Shown here one piece after another: positions 12,253-22,724 of a stretch of DNA of 64,000 nt (the first letter of the stretch is position 1; every line of letters starts with the position of its first letter). The translations under genes were made by a program, and so were the position numbers. This stretch comes from Piezodorus guildinii (Eukaryota > Arthropoda > Insecta > Hemiptera > Pentatomidae): contig CM041298.1 in NCBI GenBank assembly GCA_023052935.1, forward strand, positions 19,017,371 through 19,081,370. Direction: 5' to 3'. Under the pieces are notes generated by a model. It had not been told where the DNA came from and did no database searches. It worked only from the letters and a program-made list of their open reading frames with translations.

Positions 12253-12645
12253 ACAGCTTATACAGGGTGATTCGTATTGGAACGGCGCTATTTTAGGTAT
12301 GGGTTCACTTACGCAAAATAAATAAAAAAGTTCATATTAACATAAATCTTAAAATAATTTACATGGGACGGTATAGCTGTGTTGCTTTAAAAGCGAGTTG
12401 CCTAGCTACCAGATGACCAAACCTTGAAACAAAGAAATTACGAGTTCGCGTCTTGATTCGGGGACTTTTATCTCGGCATTAAAATCCCCATCCCCACCCC
12501 TGGTCCGGGGGATCCCCGTATACCATTCAAAGGCTAGGTAGGAATGAACAAAAAAAAATTTACTTAACATATATTAAAGGTTAAGAATTTATTAATTATT
12601 TACCACATTAAGACTGACTGTACAAAGATTAACGTGTTTGATACT
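12253..12645 (+). repeat. MITE-like repeat, copy A left part
   Basis: Begins ACAGGGTGATTCGTAT, the same end as copy B at about 18000 in inverted orientation (GGGTGTTTCGTAATC on the minus strand). It shares the CATTAAGACTGACTGTACAA and AACGTGTTTGATACT boxes with copy B. About 240 bp (12340-12580), including AAATTACGAGTTCGCGTC, is absent from copy B and may be a nested insertion. The Jockey element interrupts the copy at 12646. Confidence 0.55.
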
Positions 12646-13077
12646 TATTTTATTTATTATTTAACTTTTATTTATTTAGAAATAATACAATCTGCCACAA
12701 TCTTGGGCAATAAGTATTAGTGATATTAGAATTCATTCATTCCTTATGTACACAAAATAAAGAAATAAAAATAAATGAATACAAAATAAATAGAAATAAA
12801 TAAAATATAAAGATAAAAAGAAAATAAAAAAAATAATAATCTTGGACACATTCATACATATATATACAATATTTACATACTGCCCCTGGGAACTCCGAAT
12901 TAAACCCCGACGCCTACTTGTGGGCGTCGGAGTCCAAGGCTAGGAGATCCCAGCGCCTCTCAGTCAGTCGCGTCACCGGTCTAATAAGCCAGTGGAGACT
13001 GAGAGAGGGCGCTAGAGCCACAGACTCTCAGGCGTGAGTGGAGAAGCTGGCCATTGCCAACACTCAGCATTGCTTAG
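12646..13077 (-). other. Jockey 3' UTR
   Basis: Noncoding end of the element at 12646-17019. It holds a GC-rich stretch near 12900-13070 (GGGCGTCGGAGTCC, GGAGATCCCAGCGCC) and ends in TAAATA-rich sequence at the target-site duplication. Related 3' UTRs without coding sequence occur at 18380 and 42035. Confidence 0.8.
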
Positions 13078-14843
13078 TTATAAGAGATCTCTAGGCCACT
13101 GCCGTTTCAACCTACGAGGAGGGTTATAGGGATGGCTGGAGCTAGATAGGGATTGGGATAAAGGATTAGGAAGGTGAGTTAGCCTCTGGTGGAAGTTTAG
13201 GAATTTAGATGGGATTATATCGAGGACAAATGGGATATTCAGATCATTGTGTAAGGTCTTGTTTGTAACATAATAGGGAGCATTGACTATTGTTCTAAGG
13301 ACTTTGGACTGAAAGGATTGGATACGCCTGATGTTCGAAAATTTAGTTGTCCCCCACAGTTCGAGTCCGTAGGTCCATATCGGTTTTAGAATCGTCTTGT
13401 AAATTAATAGTTTATTAGCAACAGAAAGTTTTGATGTTCTGTTTAGTAGTCTATATAGTTGGCCGTATCGTCTGTTGAGTTCTTGTCGTTTAAGTCGAGT
13501 GTGTGGGTTCCACGTTAGTCTTTTGTCTAGTAAGAATCCTAGATACCGGACTGTGTCAGAGCAGGGAAGGGGTATGGAGTTAAAATTGACTTGTGGACAG
13601 GATCTGCGGCGAAGGGTAAAGGTGATGTGCTTACATTTGGATTCATTAATTTTGATACGCCAATTAGCGCACCAAAATTCAATCAAGGATAGATGTCTTT
13701 GTAGATAGGAAGATGCCATTTCGGGATCTGATTGGGTTGATAAAATGGCAGTATCGTCGGCAAAAGTTGCTAAGAAGGTATCAGGATCCGTAGGTATGTC
13801 AGCTGTAAATAGGAGATAGAGGACAGGACCTAGGACACTGCCTTGAGGTACACCAGCCTCGATCAGGTAACTATTGGAAAATTCTGAACCAGAGCGGACT
13901 CTGAAGGAACGGTTTGAAAGGTAGGATTGTAGGATTAGATATAAGGATTGGGGTAAATGGGTTTTTAGATTGAAAAGCAAGCCATCGTGCCAGACCCGGT
14001 CGAATGCCTGAGCAACGTCCAGAAAGGCACCAGTGCAATATTGCTTGTTTTCAAGTGCAAAGGATATATGGTCAACCACTCGTAGGCCTTGTTGTACAGT
14101 GGAGTGCTGTGAGCGGAATCCGAACTGGTGGAAAGGAATTTCAATTAACTGTAGGATACGCTTGAGAAGGGCTTTTTTCAAAGATTTTTGAAAGGATCGG
14201 AAGGAGACTAATAGGCCTATAGGATGAGGTGTTGTTGGGAGGTTTACCAGGTTTGGGAAAAAGGAGAATGATGGAGTGTTTCCACACCAAAGGAAAGTGG
14301 GTTGTACGGAGGATACTATTATAGAGGTAGGTATGGAATATAATTGCTTTTTGGGCAGTTGACGAAGGATCTTAGAATTGAGGAGGTCATAGCCAGGAGC
14401 TTTTCGAGGTTTTAGTTTCTTTATAAGGAATTTGACCTCAATAGGGTTAATAGCTTTAGGGGGTGGAGAGAGAGGAATTGGAGAGGAGAGGAATTCCTTT
14501 ACGTTAGCTGTATGGGCAGGATTGAGCTCGGGGTGTGGGATAAAAACTTTAGAAAGGTATTTGGCAAATTCTTCCGCTCTAGTCTCATCCGACGAAGCCC
14601 AGGATCCATCTTCACGTCGGATGGGATGGGAGATGAATTGGTATTTATGAACTTTTTTGGTTACTTTCCAGAGGGAATTGTCGCAGATAGATAGTGAAGA
14701 AAGATAGGAATTGTAGGATTGGGATCGAAAGGTATCTAATTTCTTTTTAGCTAATTTGGTGTAATAATTGTAGGATTTACGATCGTCTGGGTGCCTGGTT
14801 CTTTGCCAGAGGGTTCTAGAGCGTCGTTTGGTATGGATTAGAT
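13078..14843 (-). pseudogene. Jockey ORF2, reverse transcriptase part (frameshifted)
   Basis: Reverse transcriptase of a non-LTR retrotransposon, which copies the element RNA at the nicked target. The last 367 codons (14181-13078) are open and hold the palm motifs: FLDVAQAFDRVW with the first catalytic Asp at residue 55, AGVPQGSVLGP at 109-119, and FADD at 140-143. A thumb region (YLGFLLDKRLTWNPHTRLKR) and the Jockey-type tail NPPRRLKRQWPRDLL follow. Upstream, the linker and finger region (KLKPRKAPGYDLL, FPLVWKHSIILLFPKPGKPP, YRPISLLPILSKIFEKA) is split by frameshifts near 14880, near 14310 and in the A-run at about 14173-14178. Frames on the opposite strand are shadows. Confidence 0.93.
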
Positions 14844-15752
14844 CTAGGAGGTTTTGGGTATAGGATTCTTCTGGTAATATTTTGGGGAAGGAGAAGGTGA
14901 AGATGCATTCCAGGCTGCTTGTTGGATAAGGGTAGTAAAGGAATCAACTGCATCATCAAGATCTTGTGGAGATTTGAGGGATACTCTGAGGTCTATTCCA
15001 TCCGTTATTATTTCGCGGAAGAAGTTCCAATTAACTGGGCCTCTTAGGAATGATGGTGGAGGGAGTTTGGGAATAGGAGATAATGAGAGAGTTAGGGTAA
15101 GAGGGCTATGATCGGAGGAAAGGTCATCGAGCCGGGAAACGGAATGATTTAAAGGTCCCAGCCCTTTGTGGATAAAATAATCGAGGAGGTCGGGGTTACG
15201 GTGAGGATCAGTAGGCCAATAGGTAGGGGAATCGGGGGAGAGGATATTACAGTGAGTGGAATAGAGTGCAGACAGCAATGTTCGCCCGCGAGAATTTGTA
15301 GTTCTGGCTCCCCATTGCTGGTGTTTGGCATTTAAGTCCGCACCTATGAGGAAATGATGCCCTAAGGAATTAAGGAATAAATTAAATTGGATTTCGGAAA
15401 TAGGTATTTTTGGAGGAGAGTATGCTGCAACTACTGTTATAGGAAAATGACGGGTTTGTATAATTACAGCAGTGGTTTGGAGGAAGTTATGGACTGGTAA
15501 GGGTAATAAATTATGGGAGAGGGAGCGATGGATGATGACAGCAGTGCCGGCATGAGCTGTTCCATCGGGATGGTCAGTTCGGTATATTTGGTAGTCTGGG
15601 ATGTTGAATGATCGTTTGTTAGTTAGTCGTGTTTCAGTGATAAGAGCTACGTCAATACGTTTGTCGTGTAGTAATAAAGTTAGTTCATTAATATAATTTC
15701 GAACACCATTCGCATTCCAGAGGAGAATGGAAATGGAGTTGGATGGAATCAT
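14844..15752 (-). pseudogene. Jockey ORF2, apurinic-type endonuclease domain
   Basis: N-terminal 302 codons of ORF2; the domain nicks target DNA to prime reverse transcription. Visible AP-endonuclease motifs: LLWNANG (Asn13), LITET (Glu40), AAYSPP (Tyr111), GADLNA (Asp139, Asn141), QQWG and SSDHSPL (Asp214-His215), so the catalytic set looks complete. The ATG directly follows the ORF1 stop (TAAATG), consistent with coupled translation of ORF2. The frame ends early at 14844 because of a frameshift near 14880; the alternative frame continues ILPEESYTQNLLDLIHTKRR. Confidence 0.93.
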
Positions 15753-17029
15753 TTAGGGCTTTTTCAAGGCAGGAATTAAATTTGATACTAGGTTTGTTAG
15801 GACTGATATCAGAGGCATAACTATTGATTTTATTTCTGAGATGAATGATGTCATTAAACTGGTGAGGTCTGTGACATTTGATGGAGGAGGGATAGGAGAA
15901 ATTTGATGCTGGGGAAGTTTTTGAGAATTAAAATTTTGAGGTGGTTGAGATTCAGGTTCGGGATGTTTGAGTGTATGTTGAACCGGCGTGGCCTCACATT
16001 GAGTAGACTGGTCACCACCACCAAGTTGTTGGGCGAACGAAACTGTCGGGTCGAAGAATTTTGATGGGTTTCTCCTCGGTCTAGTCTCCTCTTGGCGCTG
16101 GGGCTTCAGAAATCTTGACTTGAGATTCTTGTAAATCTCGCAGCCTTTGTAATTCGCCGGATGTCCCTTGTGGCACAGAGCGCAAACTGCTGGGATTATA
16201 CGAGATTTATTGCACTGCTCAGACTTGTGCTGTTCACCACATTTAACACAGCGCGGTATGTGGTGGCAATACGTTTTCGTGTGGCCGTATGCTTGACAAT
16301 TGTGGCATTGTATAATGTCTCTTTTTACATATGACTTTTCAATCTAGACTCTCGTGTAATAGAGTTTTTCCACTTCATAAATTTTTTCTACTCCTGGAGA
16401 CGGTTCTAAGTCCACAAAAAATAGAGGTAAAGGAATTTTACTCCTGTCACCTGATTCTTCTATAATATCTTTCATGACATTAGTTATCTGACGCACTTTG
16501 AACCCAAGAGACGTCAGTTCTTCCTTTATTTCCTCAGCTGGTGTAGAGGGGTGTAAATTTCTTATTACCACCCTTAATGCCCTCTCCTCTCTTAGCTGAT
16601 ACGTGTGAAAATCAGCTTTTGTTTCACTAAGATATTTTACTATTTTGCGGTACACATCAGCTGAATCGGGTGATATTTTTGTGTCATTGATACGTGTTAG
16701 ACATGTGTAGCTTTTGCTATCAATGATTTTATTTAATTGGGTGCATAGGAGTTGAAAATTTCTTATATTTTTAACAAATATGGGAGGAGGGCGGGGATCT
16801 CTCGGTGTAGATTCTGATTCCATGACCTCTTTTTCGATATGGAGTACTTGGTAGGGGTTAGGAGTAAAAAAGGGAGATTCCTCAGTCATCCCTTGCGTTG
16901 AAGTCCCGGGTTGTGGTTCCTGTTCGTTAGAAGCAGCTGATGAAGGGGGCGTAGGGCGTTTGTTATTACGTCTTTGCCTTTGCTTGACCGGGGAAGCAGA
17001 AGAACCAGCTGACCTGGAGCGTGTTTGAT
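15753..17029 (-). pseudogene. Jockey ORF1 gag-like protein with one internal stop
   Basis: Nucleic-acid-binding ORF1 protein of Jockey elements. About 425 codons are open in one frame except for a single TAG at 16346-16344. N-terminal part: a basic, Ser/Pro-rich stretch, then an alpha-rich segment and a PRE_C2HC-like domain (VIRNLHPSTPAEEIKEELTS...). After the stop come three zinc knuckles: CHNCQAYGHTKTYC (C-x2-C-x4-H-x4-C), CVKCGEQHKSEQC and CALCHKGHPANYKGC, then a Pro/Gln-rich tail ending ALKKP. No Met precedes MTEESPFF (16889) in frame, and the copy is truncated at the 5' junction. Confidence 0.92.
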
Positions 17030-17032
17030 ACT

Positions 17033-17160
17033 AAATAACAGATTTTAATCACCTGATATACAAAGGAACGATGAGCAATGACAGTAGTTGCTCATCTGTA
17101 TTTTTAGCTATTTGTGTTTTAGTGAGACATTATAAATTCATTCACTTTTGCGATTTATTC
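17033..17160 (+). repeat. MITE-like repeat, copy A right part
   Basis: Continues copy A after the Jockey insertion: AAATAACAGATTTTAATCAC, GAGCAATGACAGTAGTTGCT, GAGACATTATAAATTCATTC. The same string runs in inverted orientation at 17690-17830. Confidence 0.7.
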
Positions 17161-17164
17161 ATTC

Positions 17165-17400
17165 AGTTCTTCAGAAATAGCCGTTTTAGGAAATCCCCTG
17201 AGTCCAAATAACCAAGTCCCGAAAAAAGGTCAGTGTGTTTATGTGTGTGTGGTAAGCTTAGCACAAAAACCAAAAGTCTCACGGTGTAATGTAATTTCAT
17301 ATTTAAGATCACTATACGCCCGAGATGTTACAGCACATTTTTCAACAAAATCAGCCAATCAGAAGAGCCACTTTATACTATGCATTTTTCACCTTTTTAC
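17165..17400 (-). repeat. family X repeat, partial
   Basis: Boxes AGCCGTTTTAGGAAATCCCC, (TG)n near 17233-17251, ATACGCCCGAGATGTTACAG and CACTTTATACTATGCATTTT, cut at both ends and embedded between the two MITE-like copies. Confidence 0.7.
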
Positions 17401-17402
17401 GA

Positions 17403-18002
17403 TACTAAATAACTGGTTTTAATCACTTATAAAAGAATAAACGATAAGCAATGACAGTAGTTGCTCATATTTTTGCCTAGTTCTATGTGTTTTAGTGTAT
17501 CAACGCTGTATTTATCATAATTTGTCTAGTTCTGTGTGTTTTAATGTGAGTTAATACTGTGGCACAGTTCAATTTATAATTATCATGGGAGACACTATAA
17601 ATTTATTCACTTTTACAGAACAAATTACATGATTTTAACATATGGTGTGGTACATAGAAATGGTGATGATGCTGGAAAATATCCTGACCAAAGAACTGCA
17701 AAAGCGAATGAATTTATAATGTCTCACTGAAACACACAGAGCTATAAAAACAGATGGGCAACTACTGTCATTGCTCATCGTTCCTTTGTATATCAGGTGA
17801 TCAAAATCTGTTATTTAGTATCAAACACGTTAAACTTTGTACAGTCAGTCTTAATGTAATGTATGAATAATAAATCTTTAACCGTTGATATCAGTTTAAT
17901 AAATCAGTTTGAGATACGTTAATATGAATTTTTTTTTTGTATAAGTGAACACATACCTAAATCTAAAATACTGCTGTGCGATTACGAAACACCCTTTATA
18001 AA
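17403..18002 (-). repeat. MITE-like repeat, copy B, with internal inverted arms
   Basis: 17405-17475 and 17745-17830 are inverted copies of the same segment (TAATCAC...AATGACAGTAGTTGCTCAT), so the element can fold back. The outer right end (ATTACGAAACACCCTTTATA) matches the ACAGGGTGATTCGTAT start of copy A. No coding frame. Confidence 0.6.
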
Positions 18003-18239
18003 AATAAATGCAAATATTTAAAAGTTTGGATGATGAAATAAAGAAGAAAGAAAAGATATTTTTTTCAAACAAGAAACGAAGTTACGGAAACATAATGTGG
18101 TGAATGTATAATAAAAATATATATATATTTAATTATATAATGATAACTTTATATTTGAGCTGCTCGTCCGTGTTAAAATATCATTCTATTAAACGCCATC
18201 ATAAAATCACAAGACAAATTATGATTAATCGTCTTATTA
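18003..18239. other. AT-rich sequence, nothing recognised
   Basis: No gene or repeat family seen. Confidence 0.4.
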
Positions 18240-18365
18240 ATTACCGGTAGATGACACCTTATGGACAGGCCAAAATTGATGGTTTCAAACAGCTTGGTTT
18301 ATCGGCAAAGGCTAAGGAAATTTCTACTGTTACAGATTCTGAAGTCTATTAGGAAAAAAAAAAAA
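18240..18365 (+). pseudogene. possible Tc1-like transposase N-terminal fragment
   Basis: Reading from ATG at 18252 gives MTPYGQAKIDGFKQLGLSAK followed by AKEISTVTDSEVY and a stop. This vaguely resembles the start of the helix-turn-helix domain of Tc1-like transposases, with the recognition helix lost. An A-run follows at 18354-18370. The match is by eye and weak. Confidence 0.25.
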
Positions 18366-18379
18366 AAAAATTATGATGT

Positions 18380-18482
18380 ACATATGGGATGAATGGTTTC
18401 TTAATATTACTCATTGCCCCAGTAGGCGGCAGATTGTATTATCTCTTAATAAATAAATAAATAAAAAAAATAAAATAAAAAA
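18380..18482 (+). mobile_element. Jockey 3' terminal fragment
   Basis: ATTACTCATTGCCCCAGTAG, GGCGGCAGATTGTATTATCT and the TAAATAAATAAATAAA tail match the 3' end of the Jockey element at 12646-12720 in opposite orientation. Confidence 0.7.
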
Positions 18483-18704
18483 TTAGGAAAAATAATTAAT
18501 TTCATAAGTTTATCACATAATATGTACAATGCATACATACATAACATATAAGAAAAGCGTTATGCATGTATTGTCATCCCTAGCAACATTCAAACACGAA
18601 TTATTTAACCACCTCTTTAAAGATTAATTTTCCGCTCATATGTGATAAATCTAGACTTTGATAATACTTAAATAAACTTATTTGACCTTATTTTTATTTA
18701 TTTT

Positions 18705-18890
18705 TTTACTTTCACTTATTATATATAGTAAGGGAAAGTATTGCAATCGTTAAAATTTTCGAATTCCAGTTTTCAACGGAAATACACATTTTCATGTTTA
18801 AGACAAATATACGCCCGAGATGTTACAAAACGTTTTTCATCAAAATGAGCTTACCAGAAAGCTACTTTATACAATGCATTTTAATTGATT
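18705..18890 (-). repeat. family X repeat, 5' end of this orientation
   Basis: CTTTCACTTATTATATATAG start, GAATTCCAGTTTTCAACGG, then a deletion to ATACGCCCGAGATGTTAC and ATACAATGCATTTTAATTG. Confidence 0.7.
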
Positions 18891-18968
18891 GATTTTAATT
18901 ATAACCTTCCACAATTTAATTTACTAAATAATTATATGTCAAATGAAGCCAGTAATGGCCTATAAACA

Positions 18969-18971
<3 letters not shown>

Positions 18972-19043
<72 letters not shown>
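18972..19043. repeat. (TA)n microsatellite
   Basis: About 36 uninterrupted TA units; the frame at 18932-19123 is an artefact of this tract. Confidence 0.95.
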
Positions 19044-19045
<2 letters not shown>

Positions 19046-19047
<2 letters not shown>

Positions 19048-19479
19048 AGTTATAAGCTAATATTATCTGGAAAAAATAAACCTTTATGTAATAATACCAC
19101 ATAAAGTTTTTAACAGATGTCAAATTATAATCGAAAAAAAAATTAACGTTTCTATTGTGAAATTTCCATTAGTATCTCTGGTTTTAATGATCTTTTTTTT
19201 CCTATTCATAACTGACTATACGCGGTAATTGAAAATAAATACCCGTTGATGTGACCATGAAACACCAACCCCTTGCCTGCTATAAAGGATAAGACCCGTC
19301 TAATTTTATTCCTCCGCTGCGCGACATAACTGGGCTTATAGCTCCTCGCTATGGAAATGGTTTCTGCTTTATGGACACTATTGTCTCGTCTTCATGGTGG
19401 CTTTCCTTATCTGAATCATCCTCAACTGGCAAATAAATGATATATCTTTGCTCGTTTGGTTTCATCCAATCAAAAATTA
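19046..19479. other. unassigned sequence
   Basis: A slightly GC-richer patch at 19230-19360 (AACACCAACCCCTTGCCTGC) has no recognised homology. The frame at 19349-19609 runs into family X ends and is not convincing. Confidence 0.35.
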
Positions 19480-19509
19480 CGATAGTTAAAACAAAGCAAG
19501 AAAAAAAAT

Positions 19510-19665
19510 ATGGTTTGCACAACACACCACTTTCACTTACCTCTGTTCTTAAAATCAATTTATAAAAACATTTCAGCAAAACCTTGTGCGGGCTACACAC
19601 AACTTTCACTTGTTGTTAAAATCGATTAAAGAACTTTCAAATAAAGTTAGAGATAAAAATTAAAC
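19510..19665 (+). repeat. two family X 5' ends in tandem
   Basis: TGGTTTGCACAACACACCAC followed by TTTCACTTACCTC, then about 70 bp later TTGTGCGGGCTACACACAAC with TTTCACTTG. A second copy appears to have inserted or been duplicated inside the first. Confidence 0.6.
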
Positions 19666-19677
19666 TAATAAAGAAAG

Positions 19678-19742
19678 GGATCACCTGTAGCAGGGGTGGC
19701 TAGCATTACAGCTTCCTATGCCAAATGTCACGGGTTCAACAA
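19678..19742 (+). mobile_element. tRNA-derived SINE (family 1), head only
   Basis: GGGATCACCTGTAGCAGGGG, TGGCTAGCATTACAGC and CACGGGTTCAAC: the A-box to B-box part only. Confidence 0.7.
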
Positions 19743-19844
19743 AGATGGCGATATCATTTAATGTAAATAGAAAAGAAAAGAAAAAGAGATGAGATGAACA
19801 AGATCGCATACTTCTTCAACAGCAAAAATGAACCTTTAAAAGTC

Positions 19845-20098
19845 GGGATCACTTGTAGCTTGGTGGTTAGCATAACAGCAAACCCGCAGGTGGTCCTAGG
19901 ATTTTTTAATGGAAGTAAAAAATCCTTACTTATGCCGTCCTTTGGGGGGGACGTTAAAAGGTGGTCCCTAACCTGTGCAATTTCAGGTACTCGTTAAAAA
20001 ACTCTATCCTAATAAAAACCTGATTAGACAAAATTAAGGACTCCCACTGTAGCATCGTCAGATTAGCCGCAGCAGCATAAAGTGACGTTAAATAAATA
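19845..20098 (+). mobile_element. tRNA-derived SINE (family 1), internally deleted
   Basis: GGGATCACTTGTAGCTTGG head, a deletion across the B box, then CCCGCAGGTGGTCCTAGG, CGTCCTTTGGGGGGG, GGACTCCCACTGTAGCATCG and GTGACGTTAAATAAATAA tail. Confidence 0.85.
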
Positions 20099-20165
20099 AT
20101 CAAACTAATAAAGAATTAATGAAATTGAATTTTTATAGAAACATGTGTTTTATTAAAAAATCTAT

Positions 20166-21067
20166 TATTACTTTCAATTACTATATATATAGTAAGGGAA
20201 AGTATTGCGATCGTGAAAATTTTCGAATTCCAGTTTTCAACGGAAATAAACATTTTAGGGTCCCCTGAGTCCAAATAACCAAGTCCCGCAAAAAGGTCTG
20301 TGTGTGTGTGTGTATGGTAACTCCCAGGCGGAAACGGTAAGTCCTATGAAACTGAAATTTCATATTTAAGACAAATATACGTCCGAGACGTTACAAAACC
20401 TTTGTCATTAAAATTAGCTTACCATATGAGCCACTTTGTACCATGCATTTTGAACCTTTTTTTCTATTTTCTCAAAAATGGTTCTGACGATTTTGATTAA
20501 ACTAGCTATATCGATGTAAAATTAAGTCGGCTTAAACGTCGCGTAGTTTTCTTTCTAACTAAAATGGTCTGACAGTGCTTCAATGCCAATATTTTACATT
20601 TTTTGCTGTAAAGCACCTTTAATTTCGAAGATTTTATAAAAATAAATATATTATCTTGTTACCACTGATGATAAACACATAAATATATAACTTGAACGAA
20701 TTCGATATTTAACTAAAGGAGAAAACTGAAAAAATATTTTTGAATGCAATTTTTTTTATTCTGAACATAGGAAAAGTAATATACATGTATAATATACCGT
20801 TAGAAAGCTAAAGATTTTAGAAAAAATATTATCTCATACACAAGCTTTTAAAAGTTAATAGAGAGTGATAAAATGCTGATACAATTAAGTGATTGTCTTA
20901 GATAATAATATAATAGGTTTTTTAGTAAAACAGATGCTTCTGTAGAAATTCAATTTAATTAATTCTTTAATAGTTTTACTATTTTTTATCTCTAACTGTA
21001 TTTGGAAATTCTTTAATTGATTTTAACAACAGAGGGAAGTGAAAGTCGTGTGTTGCCCGCACTAGAT
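20166..21067 (-). repeat. family X repeat, full length
   Basis: Left end ACTTTCAATTACTATATATA (palindrome region), AACGGAAATAAACATTTTAG, (TG)n at 20299-20313, ATACGTCCGAGACGTTAC, ATACCGTTAGAAAGCTAAAG, and right end AAGTGAAAGTCGTGTGTTGC then CCGCACTAGA. A clean ~900-bp reference copy. The open frame on the minus strand (20181-20363) is duplicated in other copies only because the repeat is. Confidence 0.85.
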
Positions 21068-21071
21068 TTTT

Positions 21072-21808
21072 ATCAATAACAATCAGTTAGTTTCATTGGC
21101 TTTTCAATACTCTCCATTACCTTTTACAATTAGATAATATTACCGTTTAGTAGATAATATTTTTTTTTTTTAAATCATTAGCGATCCAACGGTATATTAT
21201 ACATCTATAGTACTATTCCTGTGTTAAAAAAAAAAAAAAAAATGGTGCTTATCAAATTCGCTATACTCGAATATTTAGCCGCTATTTGTCAATGCGAAAT
21301 AAATAGTTCACCGTTATCTTTTTTTTTTTTTTTAATTTACAAAATTAAAGGTAGTGTAGAGGAATAAAATTTAGAATATCGACATTTAAGTCCTGTCAGA
21401 CTATTTCAATTATAATTAAACCTACATGATATTAAAGCCTATTACATTTTACATCCATATAGCGAGTTTAATCAAAATCGTTTGACCCGTTTTTAAGAAA
21501 ATCGTAAAAAATGTGCAAAATACATGGTATAAAATTGCTCTTCTAATTATCCGATTTTGGTAAAAATGTTGCTTTAACATCTCGGGCGTATAGTTAGTTG
21601 TCTTAAATATGAAGTTGGTTACGTACGGCTTTTAGTTTTTGCGATAGAGTTACCAGACACGGACGCACACAGAGACCTTTTTTTAGGACTTGGTCATTTG
21701 GACTCGGGGGATCCAAACACGTGCATTTCCGGTGAAAACCCGAATTTGAAAATTTTCACAATCCCAATACCTTCCCTTATTCTATATTTCATATATTAGT
21801 AAGTGAAA
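21072..21808 (+). repeat. family X repeat, missing its 5' end
   Basis: Head-to-head with the previous copy. It has the inverse box series (GGTATATTATACATC, GATTTTGGTAAAAATG, CTCGGGCGTATAG, GGACTTGGTCATTTGGACTC, GTGCATTTCCGGTG) and ends TAGTAAGTGAAAGG. The pair could form a long imperfect hairpin. Confidence 0.75.
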
Positions 21809-21814
21809 GGAAAA

Positions 21815-21995
21815 ATTATATTATGCGAGCAGAAGAAGTTAATTTGCTTAAAATGATGATATAAACCAATTATTTTAAGTCGCCTTTTTGTGGCTGAGCG
21901 TGTTTAGGCGCCAGAAAGTATAAAACCCGCTTGTACCGTCACATATTATAACATCCTTCTATACCTAATAATATAGATTAGAAATCGACTAATGG
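21815..21995 (+). repeat. dispersed repeat Z, copy 1
   Basis: GAGCGTGTTTAGGCGCCAGA, TTGTACCGTCAC and CGACTAATGGCCC recur at 22725-22930 with moderate divergence. GATTAGAAATCGACTAATG may be a decayed B box, so a SINE-like origin is possible. Confidence 0.45.
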
Positions 21996-22190
21996 CCCGA
22001 AGATTTTTTAAAGGGAGAAAAAAATCCTTAGTTATGCCGTTCTTCAAAGAGCTTGTGCGATATTGGTTACTTGTTAAAGACCCCTATCTTAATAAAACCT
22101 GGATAGATAAACTTTAGGACTCCCACGTAGCATCGTACGATTCACCTCTGTAGCATAAAAGTGACGTTAAATTATTAAACAAACAAACAA
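21996..22190 (+). mobile_element. tRNA-derived SINE (family 1), tail part
   Basis: GATTTTTTAAAGGGAG, AATCCTTAGTTATGCCG, CCTATCTTAATAAAACCTGG, GACTCCCACGTAGCATCG, TGACGTTAAATTATTAAAC. The head is replaced by repeat Z, so this is a chimera. Confidence 0.75.
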
Positions 22191-22560
22191 ATTTAATAAA
22201 CTTGAAATAAATTTGAAAACATTGATTAGCACAAGAAAGGTATTAGATAAAGGCTATTTTTGTATACATGATATTTGCAAGTGCACAGCAACAAAAAGTT
22301 GAAATAATGAATATGTGATAGTGAAAAGTTAGAATTTAATAGAATGATTATTCATATCTATGAACTTAATATGAAGAATTTATAATAGTAATTGACCTAT
22401 ATTGAGATACAATATGGAAATAAATGTAAGTAGAATTATAATAATAAACAGAATGTAAATAGTTTAAATGATAAATTGATTCTAATTTATTGATAATGTG
22501 TTCTTAATGTATATATAATTGGTTATAATGTTTATTCAATTATATTTTAGATAATATTTG
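22191..22560. other. AT-rich sequence upstream of a ribozyme-like motif
   Basis: No gene seen. TATATATAATTGGTTATAAT and neighbours lead into the motif at 22565 and may belong to the same unclassified repeat. Confidence 0.35.
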
Positions 22561-22563
22561 AAA

Positions 22564-22600
22564 ATCTGAAGATGAGGCATAGGGTACCTCGAAACGTATT
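22564..22600 (+). ncRNA. hammerhead-like motif
   Basis: CTGAAGA (22566-22572), one extra T, stem II GAGG/CCTC (22574-22577 with 22587-22590) around a 9-nt loop, then GAAA (22591-22594) and CGTA. This matches a hammerhead core with stem III reduced to the self-complementary ACGU and a cleavage site after GUA. Stem I is weak (AT only). Function not shown. Confidence 0.45.
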
Positions 22601-22724
22601 ATAATAATCATCTTTGACATGTTATGATAAATAAATATATAAAAACATAATTAAAAGATAATGTTCCGATTAATATAATCATAACCTAAATTACTCTTCT
22701 ATAATAGTAATTGATATAAAATTT

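Larger units (their letters stand above)
12646..17019 (-). mobile_element. Jockey-clade LINE, 4.4 kb, 5'-truncated
   Basis: The largest element in the window. Reading on the minus strand: ORF1 (gag-like; 17019-15753), ORF2 endonuclease (from 15752), ORF2 reverse transcriptase (to 13078), then a 430-bp 3' UTR ending in an A/T-rich tail. Flanking CGTGTTTGATACT at 12633-12645 and 17020-17032 is a 13-bp target-site duplication inside the MITE-like repeat, proving insertion by retrotransposition. The ORF1 frame is open up to the 5' junction without an initiating Met, so the copy is 5'-truncated. Frameshifts in ORF2 and one stop in ORF1 make it inactive. Confidence 0.93.

Noticed and set aside
14432..14694. 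Plus-strand frames across the Jockey element, and those at 13475, 36301, 38683, 39049, 41045 and 53792
   Set aside because: They are antisense shadows of retrotransposon or transposase coding sequence on the minus strand.
18932..19123. Open frame rich in Ile-Tyr repeats
   Set aside because: It is the translation of a (TA)n tract. The same holds for frames at 27464, 30739 and 30746.
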